A DNA stretch of 64,000 nt. Origin: Trichopria drosophilae. Its lineage: Eukaryota > Arthropoda > Insecta > Hymenoptera > Diapriidae. The translations under genes and the position numbers were made by a program. The stretch lies in the NCBI GenBank assembly GCA_030407085.1, contig CM059585.1, positions 109,047,501 to 109,111,500 of the forward strand, written 5' to 3'. Shown here piece by piece: positions 34,948-47,098 of the stretch. Each line of letters starts with the position of its first letter. The first letter of the stretch is position 1. A model generated the notes under the pieces. It was not told the DNA's origin. It searched no databases and saw only the letters and a program-made list of their open reading frames with translations.

Positions 34948-37900
34948 CTATTTCGAATGGAAATATGTAGAAGGGTCAACTACGCGTGTAATAAATAAAT
35001 CTATATCATGACAACGAACTATTGCCAGGAATGGTCTGTCGATCCTCATATTCTTCATCGCGCTCATTCTACTGCTCATTAGCATACCTGAAACAATTAT
35101 ACAATATTTGACCGTACTAAAAGCACTATTAGATTACCAGGCTAAATTATATATTATCTTCAAGATAATGCTTGTAATTTAGTTATATGAGTAGTCACAA
35201 GTAGCAAAATGGTTTCTTTAAGAGCTCTTTAAGACGTCTCCAGCTCTGAGATAAATTATGTTTAATGTCTAAAATATTGATTTCAATTTAAATGTTAGTT
35301 TTCACAAATAGCAAAAAGACTTCTGTTAGAGCTCTTTACGATATCTTAAATACTGTCCAGAAAGAGCTCTTAAAATAATCTTTAAGACTTGCGGTTGAGA
35401 GCACAAACAGAAAATTATGCTTAATAAGACTTATTCTATAAGATTTTGCTTGTCATGTAATTATATTCACAAATAGCGTAAAGATTTCTTTAAGAACACT
35501 TTCAGATCTTAAGTACTGCTCTCAAAGAGATTTTAATGCGATTTTTTAAACTTGTCTCTATTGGAAGTAATATTTAAGATTGTATTAGCTTGCAATTTTA
35601 TTATATTTATATTCACACGTAGAAAAAGTCTTCTGTAAGAGCTCTTTAGTATGTCTTAAGTGTTACGCAGAAAGAGATCTGAAAGTGATCATTAAGACTT
35701 ACAAGACAGTTGTAAGAGCTCTAAAATACCTTAGAAATATGAGCTCCTCGGTTTTTATTTTTATTATAAAATTATTTATTTAATTCAAAATAGAAACTCT
35801 TGAGAATAATTGAATTTATTTTTTAATAGCTCAGATATAGAACTATTTGCAAACAAATATTTTAAATGATTATAAGTAAGAGTTGTTTAAGAGCTCTTTT
35901 TAAAGATTGATATAAATGAGCGTAAATTTGGAAAGAGTTCTTGAAGACCTGTTAAGGGCTATAATTAATCTCGATGCTATTTGTGTTCTTTAGATTTTAC
36001 GTGATGATATTTACTTGTTGAAGCTCCAGCTTCCGTTCCTTGTTCAGTAACTTCGATGATTATTTTTTGAGCTACTTTACTCACTTTAGTGATTCCGTCA
36101 GCAATATCCATGAAATCAGGCGTGTCAAAGATAATACTCATATTCATCTAAATATAATCAAAATACTTATCAATAAAGTGTGCTTACGTAACTTAAAAAA
36201 TACTTAATCATGAAATTTTTGGCGAAAAATGTCTTTCCCATATGTAATTTTTATTTAAGGCCAAATAAGTATGCTTGAAATCTTGGTAAAATATCTTCTT
36301 GTGAGTTAATGGGTTAACCCATTAAGGACCAAATGTACATAAATTTAACATGAAGTTTGTCAATAATTTTTTGTATTAAAAAGAAAAAAATTTTTTTATC
36401 ATTACCCGTATAGAAAAAAATCATGATTTTTTTACACCGGTGTAAAAGTATTAATTATTATACTGAAGAGCATATCTTACCATTTGAAGTGATGCCTGTA
36501 AATCATTATTGCTTTCGATTTTAAATTTCGGCAAGAAAAGTCCAACTTTTCCCTTTTTAGCCACCCTCATTAATACTTCGTGAGTCATGTATCTGTAATC
36601 ACGTTCAATTTCAAATATGGTAGTGCCCCGGTGTGGAATCACAATCGTCATTGTTATTTTTTCATCCTGCGTAAATAGCAAAAAAATATACTTTTTATTG
36701 TTACTTCTATTACTGTAATTATATAACGTACTACTTAAAATATTATTTTGTTTACCTCGTATGGAAGTATAATAAAATCCGCCCGAACATACGGCACTTT
36801 ACCGAACATAAACATATTATTATTATACATCATTTTAACTATTTTCGTTGTATAATCATTAACGTAAAATATTCCATCGTTAGTGACATGTATATCAAAT
36901 GGCATCTTCCATTTGCCATTGAAATAAATAGTGTTTAAGATAATCATTTGAGTATTGTCTTCAATATCCTCTATATAAATTGAAAGTTAAAAAGTAAATA
37001 CAAAATTTATATGAATATTATATACTTTGTAATTATTGCCACTAGAATACAATAAAAGCCAACCTGTTTTCAGCATTTTCTGGATTTTATGGTGAGTTTT
37101 TTTATCGACCCACGAATTTACTGTTTGGACTACTTTATTTTTATTGGTAAAATCCAACATTCCAACGTTTGTGTTAAACAGTTTAGTTGTTATTTGTTGG
37201 TAACGGTTCCGTAAAATGACCGTTTTTGATATGTATATTTTATTGGCAATATCCAGAGTAACGTTCTTACGAGCACCCTGTGAAATAAAAAACATTCAAA
37301 ATTAATGAATTACATTTCAAAAACGCTATATTTAGCACTATGTTTAAATCGAATGATGTATTTCACTGAAAACGTCCAATCTCAACAAATCTAAAAGAAA
37401 ACAAGTGTTCGCAATAACGCCGGAAATTGATTATATTTAAAAAAATAACGATTTTTTATGAATAACTAGATTCCATAAAATTATCTACTTCAGGAAACAC
37501 GTCATGAATTATCACCAATCAAAATACATTAATACATTTTCTTCGGCATTTAAGAATTGATTTTGGTATAAATTGTTAAAATTTGAAAAATGCTAATTTT
37601 TTAATAAATGAAGTAAATAACAACTTAGAAACTATTAATTTCAAATAATTGTTAATTTCAAAAATAAATATTATAGTAATGTAAGTTTATTAAAGATTTT
37701 TTTTAAACAAAAAATATTATAATGTTTCAAACTGACATTGGAAGTAGTTAGTTGTCTTTTTGTAACAAATTAAATAACTGGCTAACAGTATCTTCTATCA
37801 ACTGTAAGAAACTAATAAATATATGAATATTTAGTCTCATCCACGGGATTGGCACTGATTGATTATTGGTGGTCCCATTCTGAACGCTGGCGCACTAACC

Positions 37901-40325
37901 CGCATGATGGCAGGTCGAGCATATTGGACCCCCCACCACAGTCCCTTCCATTCTCCCTTCCTATTACACCGCGAAATGTAAACGGTTTGTGATGAAAAAA
38001 ATGGACGGGAGGGTCTATTGATTAGCAGGGAATAAGGCCCATGGTGCTGGTGGTGACATCGTGCGGATTACTGCATTGCTTCGAAGCCTCAATATAGGTG
38101 ACATAAAGTTCCACAGCATAGTATAAACAGTACCATACTTGCAGTTTCAGATTATAAACTATCGTTTTGATTTTCTAAATTATAATCCAATAAATATTTG
38201 AAACTAATAATGGTAACAAGAATACAGTGTAAAAATATGTAAAAATACAAAATTAAAAAACTATTTTCTAAACTATTAAACATTTGTTTAACTTAAATAT
38301 TTAAAAAGAATTTTTACACGAAGCTCACATTTATTTTGTTCTGCCAAATCGACAATACTTTTTTTGCTGCTTCCGTGTGGTCAAGTGATAAATGAAGTCC
38401 TGAACGCAAATCTTTTAAAGTTTCACCGCGAGCGCCGAAAGAGGCTATTGCCAGAGCAGTATATCCACTGAAGGGAGCCACCACTAAATTGATTTTCGAA
38501 TTTTCACATAGTTTCTGAAACAATAAATGTGACACATGTGTGGTTATATAAATTACAATAATCAATAAGGAAACAACAAAAATAACTTTACCTGATACAA
38601 TGTTATGGAAAACCGGTTTGGACTATGTGGACTGAGTTGTGCGTACGAGATCGGTGGTGTTCCCTACACAAATACATATCATGACTAACTACTTAATTAA
38701 AAATGCTAGATCATATGCATGCTGAAATAATTCAGTTACAAGGAATTTAAAAAATGCGATCCTGCAATTTCTACTACGCTTTAACTCTTTGACTGCTGGA
38801 TTTTTATGATTTGCATACTAATTAATGCATTGGGCAACTAGGGAGCAAAATAAGTGTTTGCCGACGAATACCCATTTGCGGCCAGAGCGTGCTAGTTTTC
38901 TCCTAGGATGTAGCAAAGTAGTATTTTTCTCTCAGAGTGTAAAAAACTTATTTTACTCCCTAGGGAAAGAAAGTGCTAGTTTCTTTCATCGACGTACAAA
39001 GCAAAATAGAACTCTGCGCTCATAGTGTGATAAATTTATTTGTTATTAAGTTCTATAAGTAAACAAATATGAAAAAACGTTATTTTCCAGGAAAATTCAT
39101 TATTAGCGGAGTTTTTAAAAAAACAATTATTTAATTGCGTTTAAATGATACAATTTTAAGATTCGATAATTATAAATTTGATGTTAGATTAAACAAAAAA
39201 TCGAAATATCGGATAAATACGGCGGTGAAAGAAATGAAAAAATTACAAATTCACCTATGAATGATCATCATCATAAATCCGCCATTATTAATATTAAAAA
39301 TATAAAAACGGATTCATAAACGGATTAATATAAATTGTGATCTTCACAAGTGTCTTACATAAAACTTAAACATTATGTTAAATGTACTGTAGACAATTAT
39401 ATTTAATATTATAAGATTCAGCAACCACCTCACCTGAAATAATTCTTGATGGCGTGGAGAACTTTGAATGCGTGGCCCTTGAAAACCGAAAAATCCATTC
39501 TGTAAATGAAATTAAGTATTTCGTATGTAGCAATTTCTACTTTATACTACAAAGTAAAGAACAGCAATAATTCAAATAAGATACAAGTTTATTTCTTAGT
39601 ACTTACGCTAAACCTAGTTGGTTTCGGATTAAATGAAAAAGAAAATCCATCTGCTGATGAACTTCGAATGCACAATGCGAATGTTATAAAAATCACTGAA
39701 AAATAAGATTTTTGTACTTGATGTATTTATTATAACAATATTTGGAAATTAGATCACATTCTAACCTTAGGCTTTTATTTAATATTAGTAATTGAATTTT
39801 AGTTATAATAATGATTTTCCTTCTTATTAAAATACAGTAAGCTTCTAAAAATATTTGTGGCTTCCAAGGGTAAAGTCATTTTTTAAGGATATTTTCTTTT
39901 TATTGTGACATTTATTTGTTCGAAATCATAATTTTCGATTCAGTAGACCTAAAATAACTTTTTTATGTCCGAATGTATTAGGGTACAAATTTTCGGAATT
40001 TTTCGCCGTTTTAAACATCGAAAAACAATGTTTTCACAACAAACGTACAATTTACGCCTTAAACGTTGATCACCCGACTCTCGGACGTGCAATGGAACCA
40101 TTTTTTTGAAAGTAAACGACGTCATTACAAAAAAATAGTAATTTTAAATATTTCAGTTGTCTCCAGATAATAATATTGTTCTCTTTACTATATCCCAGTC
40201 ATTAAATATAAAGTAGAGTAGAGAAATACCAACAAGAGGCTAATTATTAATTACAAACATAGGAAAAACAAATGTAAGACTTGAGAAAGAAGAAAGTTAA
40301 AAAAGATGTACTCACATAAAACCAT
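34948..40325 (-). CDS. Serpin D, secreted inhibitory-type serpin with N-terminal extension, 10 coding exons
   Basis: Predicted secreted protease inhibitor of 436 aa. Exons (minus): 40325-40316, 39695-39607, 39499-39434, 38663-38592, 38514-38329, 37277-37064, 36970-36756, 36666-36481, 36147-36015, 35087-34948; 1311 nt, in frame, all GT-AG. Signal peptide MVLLIFITFALCIRSSSA. Two symmetric phase-0 exons (66 and 72 nt), absent from A-C, add a Pro/Ser/Gln-rich stretch before helix A (RFSITLYQ). Core landmarks: INLVVAPFSGYTALAIASFGA, VNSWVDKKTHHKI, MIILNTIYFNGKW, ILPYE, LPKFKIESNNDL, MNMSIIF, the hinge EVTEQGTEAGAST and the C-terminal RPFLAIVRCHDIDLFITRVVDP. From P17 Glu, the loop ends SMLMSSR-M, predicting P1 Arg and P1' Met, the same P1-P1' pair as serpin B. 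Intron 9, inside the loop-coding region, is about 0.9 kb and filled with a tandem repeat. Confidence 0.87.
35195..35735. repeat. Tandem repeat with GAGCTCTT palindromes in serpin D intron 9
   Basis: At least four degenerate units begin with CACAAATAGCAAAAAG or close variants near 35198, 35303, 35468 and 35614, each followed by a version of TTCTGTAAGAGCTCTTTA and later by AGAAAGAGCTCTTAA. Spacing runs from about 105 to 165 bases. The block fills most of the intron separating the hinge exon from the reactive-loop exon. Confidence 0.7.
37840..38100. other. GC-rich patch in serpin D intron 5
   Basis: The intron between exons 5 and 6 of serpin D is about 1 kb and contains a clearly GC-richer block (GGTGGTCCCATTCTGAACGC, ACCCCCCACCACAG, GGTGCTGGTGGTGACATC). 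It has no open frame. It is most likely an inserted element fragment, but I found no matching copy in the window. Confidence 0.35.
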
Positions 40326-40791
40326 TTGTTATTGATGAAGAGACAGAATAACAAATACTAAACTTTCGAATAGAATGCATATTTGCTATGGCAGGGAAAT
40401 CTTCCAGAAACGTGTGAATGCATATCGTTTGTTACATAATACTGTTTAAATCAACATTTAAAAACAGTTTCCTTCTAAGTAACAATGCTATCTTATTCAT
40501 AATAGAACTTCTTCATCCGGAGAAATCATTAATGAACGCTGGACATGTGCAGGCACATCATTTAGTAAGCACATAATAATATCGAAAAATTGATCATAGA
40601 ATCGAAAATCTCTGTCGGCATTAAGGAGAGGAGAATTTTTTATATATTTTAAATAAAGATTTCGAAACTGGTAATTCGATGAATACGAATAATTTGTGTT
40701 TGTGTACTGATTGTTTCTTTCTCTACCATCCGACAAGGCGCGAGATTTTAGTAGCCATTTTATTTCGCGGACTTAATCAAACTTAATCGTT

Positions 40792-41197
40792 CCCCACAGA
40801 TAGCAACGTGAGTTCATGTAGAGTCCATAATGACACTCATAAATGAGACAAAAGGGCACATTTGCGCTCCATGTGAGTGCTATTTGTGTCTTCCAACCAG
40901 ATGACGAACGTCACTCACATATGAGTCTTCCCTTATTGAACAATTTGCGGATGCGCAAACCACTATCTTCCTGCCGCACAGGCATTCCATCCGACGCCGA
41001 TTGGTTGCGCACCAAGGCTATTAGCCATTTATGACAAGTTTCACAAAAGTCTCATTGCGTAGAAGCATATATTTCTCGCGCGTGCGCAGTCCAATCCCTT
41101 ATATTTTATTCATTTCTGAACTCCCATATACATTCACATAAACACTCATAAGTAAGATCTCAAACATGAGCGTGAGACTCACGCCTTGCTATCTGGG
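40792..41197. mobile_element. MITE with CCCAGATAGCAA-type termini
   Basis: The left end CCCCACAGATAGCAACGTGAGT and the inverted right end GCCCAGATAGCAAGGCGTGAGT bracket 406 bases. Subterminal copies of CACTCATAAATGAGAC, CTCACATATGAGTC and ACACTCATAAGTAAGA occur in both orientations. It lies about 470 bases upstream of serpin D exon 1. The internal 63-codon frame is incidental. Confidence 0.7.
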
Positions 41198-41199
41198 CA

Positions 41200-43486
41200 G
41201 TAATGGTGTTTATGAACTTCTAAAGAATTTTGAAGTTACCAATGACATTTCCTACAGTACTGACAAGTCAAATGCTGTCAACCGAAAACATTACAACGGA
41301 ACACGGTACGGTTAGGTATATATTCAATTCCAGTAAACAAGTATCCATATAGGTAGGAAGATGCTCAGTAGAAATCATGATTGTATTGATATGCTCTTGA
41401 GCAATTCTGGAAAAAGGATGGAGAAGATCATTGCATATATGGCAATCAACGTAATAATAACACATATAATTAACTTGAAGTTCTGGAATATTGGGTCTAC
41501 AAAGATTAGAAAAAAAAATAAGGTCGTCCTTGGCTGGGGACCATTACAAATGGGACGAGGATACTGGCAATCAGTCAAACCTGGGTCAGGAACCCTTTAT
41601 AGGTAAACACACGAACACAATACTAAATTAGGTATTCAAAGCTTAATATAAATAGCGATTGGATGGATTACTGACAAAATATCCCAGGTCTATAACTATA
41701 ATACTCCAAGGCTTGAATTCAAACGAAGTTAGCTAAATGATATGTGGGTTTGCATTAAATGGATAGGCCAAAGTAGAAAAAGTGGTCTCAAATAGGAAGT
41801 AGTTTGATATCCACACTTGTTTCCTTCTGTGACTGCTGGAGTATCGTAACTTAAAAGTCATACCCCTGCAACCTCTCGAGTTGGTTCCTCTACTACTGGC
41901 CTTCCTCTAACTTACTGTATAGACCTTGTTTCTCTCTCCTCTATCAAACATTTTTATGACCTACACTGCTGCAACAACATTGATTCCTAGGTACAAAATG
42001 TGTATCACGTGGCAATGAATAGGCGGGGCATATCGCTGTCCAGTACGAGAGGGAGCATGTTTAGCAAAGGACAACTCAAGGGGTTTCACTATATACAAAT
42101 AAAGCATATATCTTTATATACACTTAATATATTGAAAAGCACGAAAGATATGGATATTGTGAAAACCATGTCTAACTGAACTGTTAAGATACCACCAACA
42201 AAAAATGGACTTAAAAGCTAGTGTTAAACGGTTCGAACTGTTCAAGCAATTACGCATTGCATTGCTGGCCATTTATCCAAATTACGGAACCAATTTCCAT
42301 TTGAACGGAGCAAATGAAAACTAGTTTGAAAGTAATATCGGTAATTCCTGGACAATACGAGGAAACCGGTTCGTTTTTGCATATTCCATGGAACAATTAT
42401 GCGCGCTTCACAGTCCATAAACGTAAAAAATGTTTTGGGAAATAAAATTCTTGCGATCGGAGCATACGATAAGACAATGATGATAGACCGCGTACGAAGA
42501 TGGTATTAATGCGCACTCGTGGAGGCACGATGGAATCTGGTTTGATGCGCTAGACCGATTTCTATGGCCGGGGAACCCCCTTCGCCAGGACAGAGGCGTG
42601 GCGCTATTGGCTCCTCGCGTTTCTCGACCCCATGGAAATAAACGAACTCGTAATTAACGAGAAATCGATTATATAAATGCTCGTTGTCCCTAGGGGCACC
42701 CAGAGTGCGTTAACGCGCGTAATCGAGCCTCTGATAAATCGACGGCGCGAACGCGCGACTCTCGCATTATGCTCGTATCGGTCCAGCAGATTTTATTGTG
42801 ATTACACAGCGCGCGTTGCTGATACTGGCTGTATCCAGTCTTCCAGGCGTATCGAAATGACTGTCGTCGGGTCGAATGCCGCGATCGAGATTCTACGAAC
42901 CGGCAATTAACGAGATCGCCGTCCCGGGACATTGATCACCAGCCCTTTTCCGACTATTCCATTCTCCTATCCTCACTTTTTATACCCTTTTTTTCCTTGC
43001 TCTAACCTACGAATAATTGAATGACGAGTTTATTTGCCAATTCTCGAGAGGTTGGCTTTATTTGATCAATGTATCGTCCGGAACAAGTAGTCATTTCCGT
43101 GGAGCCTCTAGAATTATAGTCATTTTTTTTTATCAGCTACGGCGATTTTTGTTTGCCTTTCTCGGGAGCTCTTGAGTAATTGAATCGTAAGGTTCTTCTA
43201 ACTCGCTTGTACAAGCTCCTAACGCTACATTTTTTCATCGGTCATGTTATTTTCAAAAATTGTTAAGAATACAAAATTAAGAATGTAAACGTTAGTTCTT
43301 CTAATGCAATTAAGTAAATACTATTGCAGACTCTAATTACTATTATAACCGACTAAATTTGTTCATTAATGTGTGAGTTAAAATGGGGACCTCCCCCGCC
43401 CTTCATACTATCCTTACCTGTATCAACAGATGCGGGTAATGATTGAACCCATGTGATATTTTGGACCCTGCTATTACAGCAATGTA
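41200..43486. other. Intergenic with CpG-rich island at 42540-42960
   Basis: 41200-42500 shows nothing firm. 42540-42960 is much richer in GC and CpG, with TATATAAA at 42670-42677 and open frames on both strands (77 and 80 codons) but no similarity. It could be the promoter or 5' UTR of a plus-strand gene, such as the RhoGEF-like gene 4.4 kb downstream, or a conserved non-coding element. Confidence 0.3.
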
Positions 43487-43678
43487 CAGTAGAATCTCGA
43501 TATAATTGCATCTCGTTATATTTACGTTCCAGTATCTTTTCCCCCTACATTACGGACGGGGCCTCAGGAAGAGCCTGAGGAAAGTGGGAGAAGCGACGCT
43601 CCCCTTCTTCTGGTAAATATAATCAGCGGGGAGGGGATGGCAAGGAACCTAGGGGGTAAATATACCGGGACTTTACTG
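43487..43678. mobile_element. Tigger/pogo-like MITE, copy 1
   Basis: Termini CAGTAGAATCTCGATATAAT and (inverted) CAGTAAAGTCCCGGTATA with TA on both flanks (43485-43486 and 43679-43680). The terminal design CAGTAGARTCCCG...TATTTACG resembles Tigger/pogo DNA transposons, which duplicate TA. Confidence 0.8.
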
Positions 43679-44392
43679 TACATCTCGTGCAGGCCGAATG
43701 CAACCTCTTGTATAGTGAATTTCGTACTTCACATTTTTCCATGAAAATATTTTTGTAATCGAGTTATTTTATTAATTTTTAAACGAATTTTTCGATAGAG
43801 TCGGAAGATTCTGTGTAGTCGGGGCGATCAACTCCTCCTTTCCCCTTGCCAAATCTCCGGTATTTGTATAATACAATAATTTATAATTAGAACTATAAGT
43901 TCGATTGGTTGGTCATTAAAAATAATACGATCGTTTTAAAGGCCCTACAACAATAAATAATGTAAGTTAAAGATAAAAGCAGTATGTTTACATTAATAAG
44001 ATTATTTTTATGTTTTAAAAATAATTTAATTCGGCATATTTAGGAAACCCTTCATTATATCAAATGGACACTTTTGTAGTGCAAAAAATTATGTTCGTAA
44101 CACGAACATGACGGTTTTATTTAGTAGGGCTAAAATAATCCTGGGAAGTAAAATAATTCCAGTATCATGCGGTAAAACTTACAAATCCCTCGTGCCCATG
44201 CGCGGTCTTCTTCTGTAAACTATAAATTTCGGTACGAAAGATGGCATTTTGTTGAAGTTTGACAAAAATAACTATTTTCATTCATTTTTTTTCTTAATTT
44301 ATAATTGTATGCTTGGGAAGAACACCAAAGGCGCCAAATAAAAGAAAACGGCAGATAAAAAAGATGATTGTCAAAAACAGATTGTCAAATCA

Positions 44393-45135
44393 CACAGGTC
44401 AACAAAATGATGCCAATCTCCATACCCAGAAACCGGACTATACTTTTTCAAAGGTTGTCAATGAGCTGAATCCAAATCTGGCCGCAGAATTGTTCCATCA
44501 CGTCAGGATTTTGAGATATCCTAACCTAAAAGTGCAAAAATTGTTTTTGCTCATATTTAGTCAGTTTTTGTGGCGGAATAAAATGCTTGTTCACACTTTG
44601 GCAAGAACCAGATTAAAGCGTTATTCATCAAGTTTAAAATGATTTTTTAGTCATTTCGTGCGATTTTTTTAAATGAGTTATCCAAGTTTTTGTCAAGGCA
44701 TGATTATGATTTTCATTTTTTTTTCGCTTTTAGGTTAGGATTTCTCAAAATTTTGACGTCACAGAGCAATTATACGACTCGATTTTGATTCAGCACATCG
44801 AAAACCGTCAGAAAAATATAGTCATGTTTCTGATGAATGCATTTTAATCTGTTTTTCAAATACTTCGACAACTCGATAAAAAAATTGTATCGGTATTACT
44901 AAAAAAGCATTTTAAAGCTGACAAGTAGCATCTTAATACCACCTGTTTATACCAAATTGCAAATAATGATTGTGTTCCGTCACAAAAACTTACTGAATAT
45001 CAGGTTAGGATATCTGAAAATCTTGACGTGATAGAAGAATTCTGCGGCCAAATTTGGTTTCAGCGCAACGAAAACCTTCGGAAAAGTATAGTCCGATTTG
45101 GGGGTGTAAGTTTTGTTGGCCTCTGTCACCCATGT
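44393..45135. mobile_element. Foldback element related to the 7.1-8.1 kb palindrome
   Basis: The left arm 44393-44540 is inverted at 45000-45135 (shared blocks: AGGTCAACAAAA, CGGACTATACTTTT, TGGCCGCAGAATT, ATCACGTCA, GATATCCTAACC). A third inverted copy of the ATTTTGAGAAATCCTAACC / TGACGTCA core lies at 44730-44771. The core TTTGAGATATYYTAACCTAAAAGTGCAAAAA matches the ends of 7142-8126. The 109-codon frame at 44313-44642 runs into the left arm and is not taken as a gene. Confidence 0.7.
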
Positions 45136-47052
45136 AAAAGATTGAAAAAATGACACTGGTTGACCAATATTTCAAATTTATTGACTCCAAACAAATAATA
45201 AACACATCATTTTTGGGTAAATCGCCATACATCACTCAAGTGGGAAGTTGATGAGTAACAAAGATTGTAAATGGGTTCATTTAAACAGTCTCTTTTAAAG
45301 AGCCAGTTTTATAAACTGATTACTTTTAACTATCCTTTTTTTTTACCTCTGGGTTTCTTGACCTCTGGGTATGTGGATTTGGCGTTTCGACCCGCACTCA
45401 CAGAATATCGAGCCTCACCAAAGTTACAATGAGTTTTGTCCCAACTACTTATGTTCAATATGATTAGATATTTTTTTATAATACTTGAGAAGTATAGAGA
45501 AGAATAGTTATTAATAGTTATTAGTATGTATTATTCAATAAATACTGAAGATTATTCTAAAACGAGCATTTGATTTGCAATATTTATAGAATGGAAAATG
45601 ATTCTAGTTTTAGAAACACAAAACTGGACAGATTTCTACCAGATTAATAAATAGTTTCTTTCAGATATTTAAAATAAAAAACATTTTTATAAACTTTTAT
45701 TTCACTCTATTAATTATGAAATACCCGACACCAGAACATAATAAATTACTATTAGGCCATGGGAAAATAGTTATTATAATTAATATTCGATGAATTTTAA
45801 TGAGAATGATCGATTCTAGTTCCTTCTACGTTGATTATCAGATATTCCATGAAGTGTAGTGGAATTAGTTGACATAATTGAATAAAAAACAAAATTTAAA
45901 TACTAAGAGCGACATTAAGCATTAAATCATGTCTTCGCGAAGACTCCCTTTTGCGGTTTAAGGCATTCGACGATAAATAATGTACCCATAGTATTGTGCC
46001 CGTGAAATAAGAGTACCGACAATTTAGGCCAGTTAGGCAATCTATTATTACATATCTTAACTAATATTCATATTACAGTAAAGCCGATTACTTGCACTCT
46101 ACATTCTAGGTGATGAAGACTTACTAGCGATGCGAAAAAATGTACGAATCCAAAGATCATTCAGCAGATATAGGTCCTAAAATGCTTATTTCCCTGAACA
46201 AACAAAAATATGGAAATACTAACTAAAATTCTTGGTAGAGATTTATTCTTGAATTATTTTAAGATTCCGAACGTAGATTATCATATTTTTATGTTTCATA
46301 GGTTACTCGCGCTTGATGTGACAAAAAGAAAACAGAGCTCAATATTTTCAAAAAAAACTTGGAATGTTAACTTGATACTTTGACTGAGATTCATTTTGTT
46401 AGTCATCTCTTCACTGTAAAATCCTTAGAATGAAATTCACTTTTATAGAGTAAACTCTCACTCGACAATGATCGAAAATTCACTCTTTAAGTGAGCTATT
46501 CCCTTTCACTACACGACATCACGACAGAATATTTTAATTTATGCATTTCAACTTAAAATAATAAAATTATTTGTTCCACCTTTCAATAAGATTCATAGGT
46601 AGATTTAATAATCTGTATTAGTAGATATTAGCCTATTAGTTGACTTCAGTACATCTTTTAGACTTATTAATTAAATAGTAAGGGTTTGATGGGCCAAATT
46701 ATTTTTTCGCATTTTGAAATTGTTTATTAAACAATATGGAACTCCGAATTATTTAGGTTAGTAATATTATGCCAAATTCTTGGGATTAATACTTCCACCT
46801 ACTGCATAAAGCTCTATTCAGGATATCAATATCTACGATCAAATCACTAACATATCTAAATACATTAACGGGAATTTTCTGCCTGACAAAAAGAGATAAG
46901 CTTTCCGTAATCCAATATTTCCGGAGTGGATGATTTTGTTGACATACTCGTGTTTAATGTAAGATATTTGTCAATATTTCAAAAAAGATATTTTCTTCGA
47001 ATTAAAATTTTTATCTTTTAGCATTTCTAATCTCCCCTTTTCTTTGTTTCAG
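45136..47052. other. Intergenic or intronic, nothing firm
   Basis: Near 45345-45405 there is a fragment (CCTCTGGGTATGTGGATTTG, CGACCCGCACTC) related to the GCGGGTC family at 22.5 kb. The rest is AT-rich. It may be an intron of the RhoGEF-like gene. Confidence 0.35.
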
Positions 47053-47098
47053 GTCGAAGCGGCTTTAAAAAATTGGGATAGCGAAACTTTCAAAGCAA
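47053..47098 (+). CDS. Exon of a RhoGEF-like gene (DH domain, part 1)
   Basis: A 46-nt plus-strand exon preceded by a pyrimidine-rich acceptor (ctttgtttcag) and followed by the donor GTGAGT. It encodes VEAALKNWDSETFKA and ends in phase 1, which fits the exon at 50766 across a 3.67-kb intron. Its position just before the next exon matches the middle of a Dbl-homology (DH) domain, the catalytic core of Rho guanine nucleotide exchange factors. I cannot see the exons before it in this window. Confidence 0.55.

Noticed and set aside
44313..44642. 109-codon basic frame as a gene
   Set aside because: It runs into the left arm of a foldback element and has no ATG start, splice signals or similarity.
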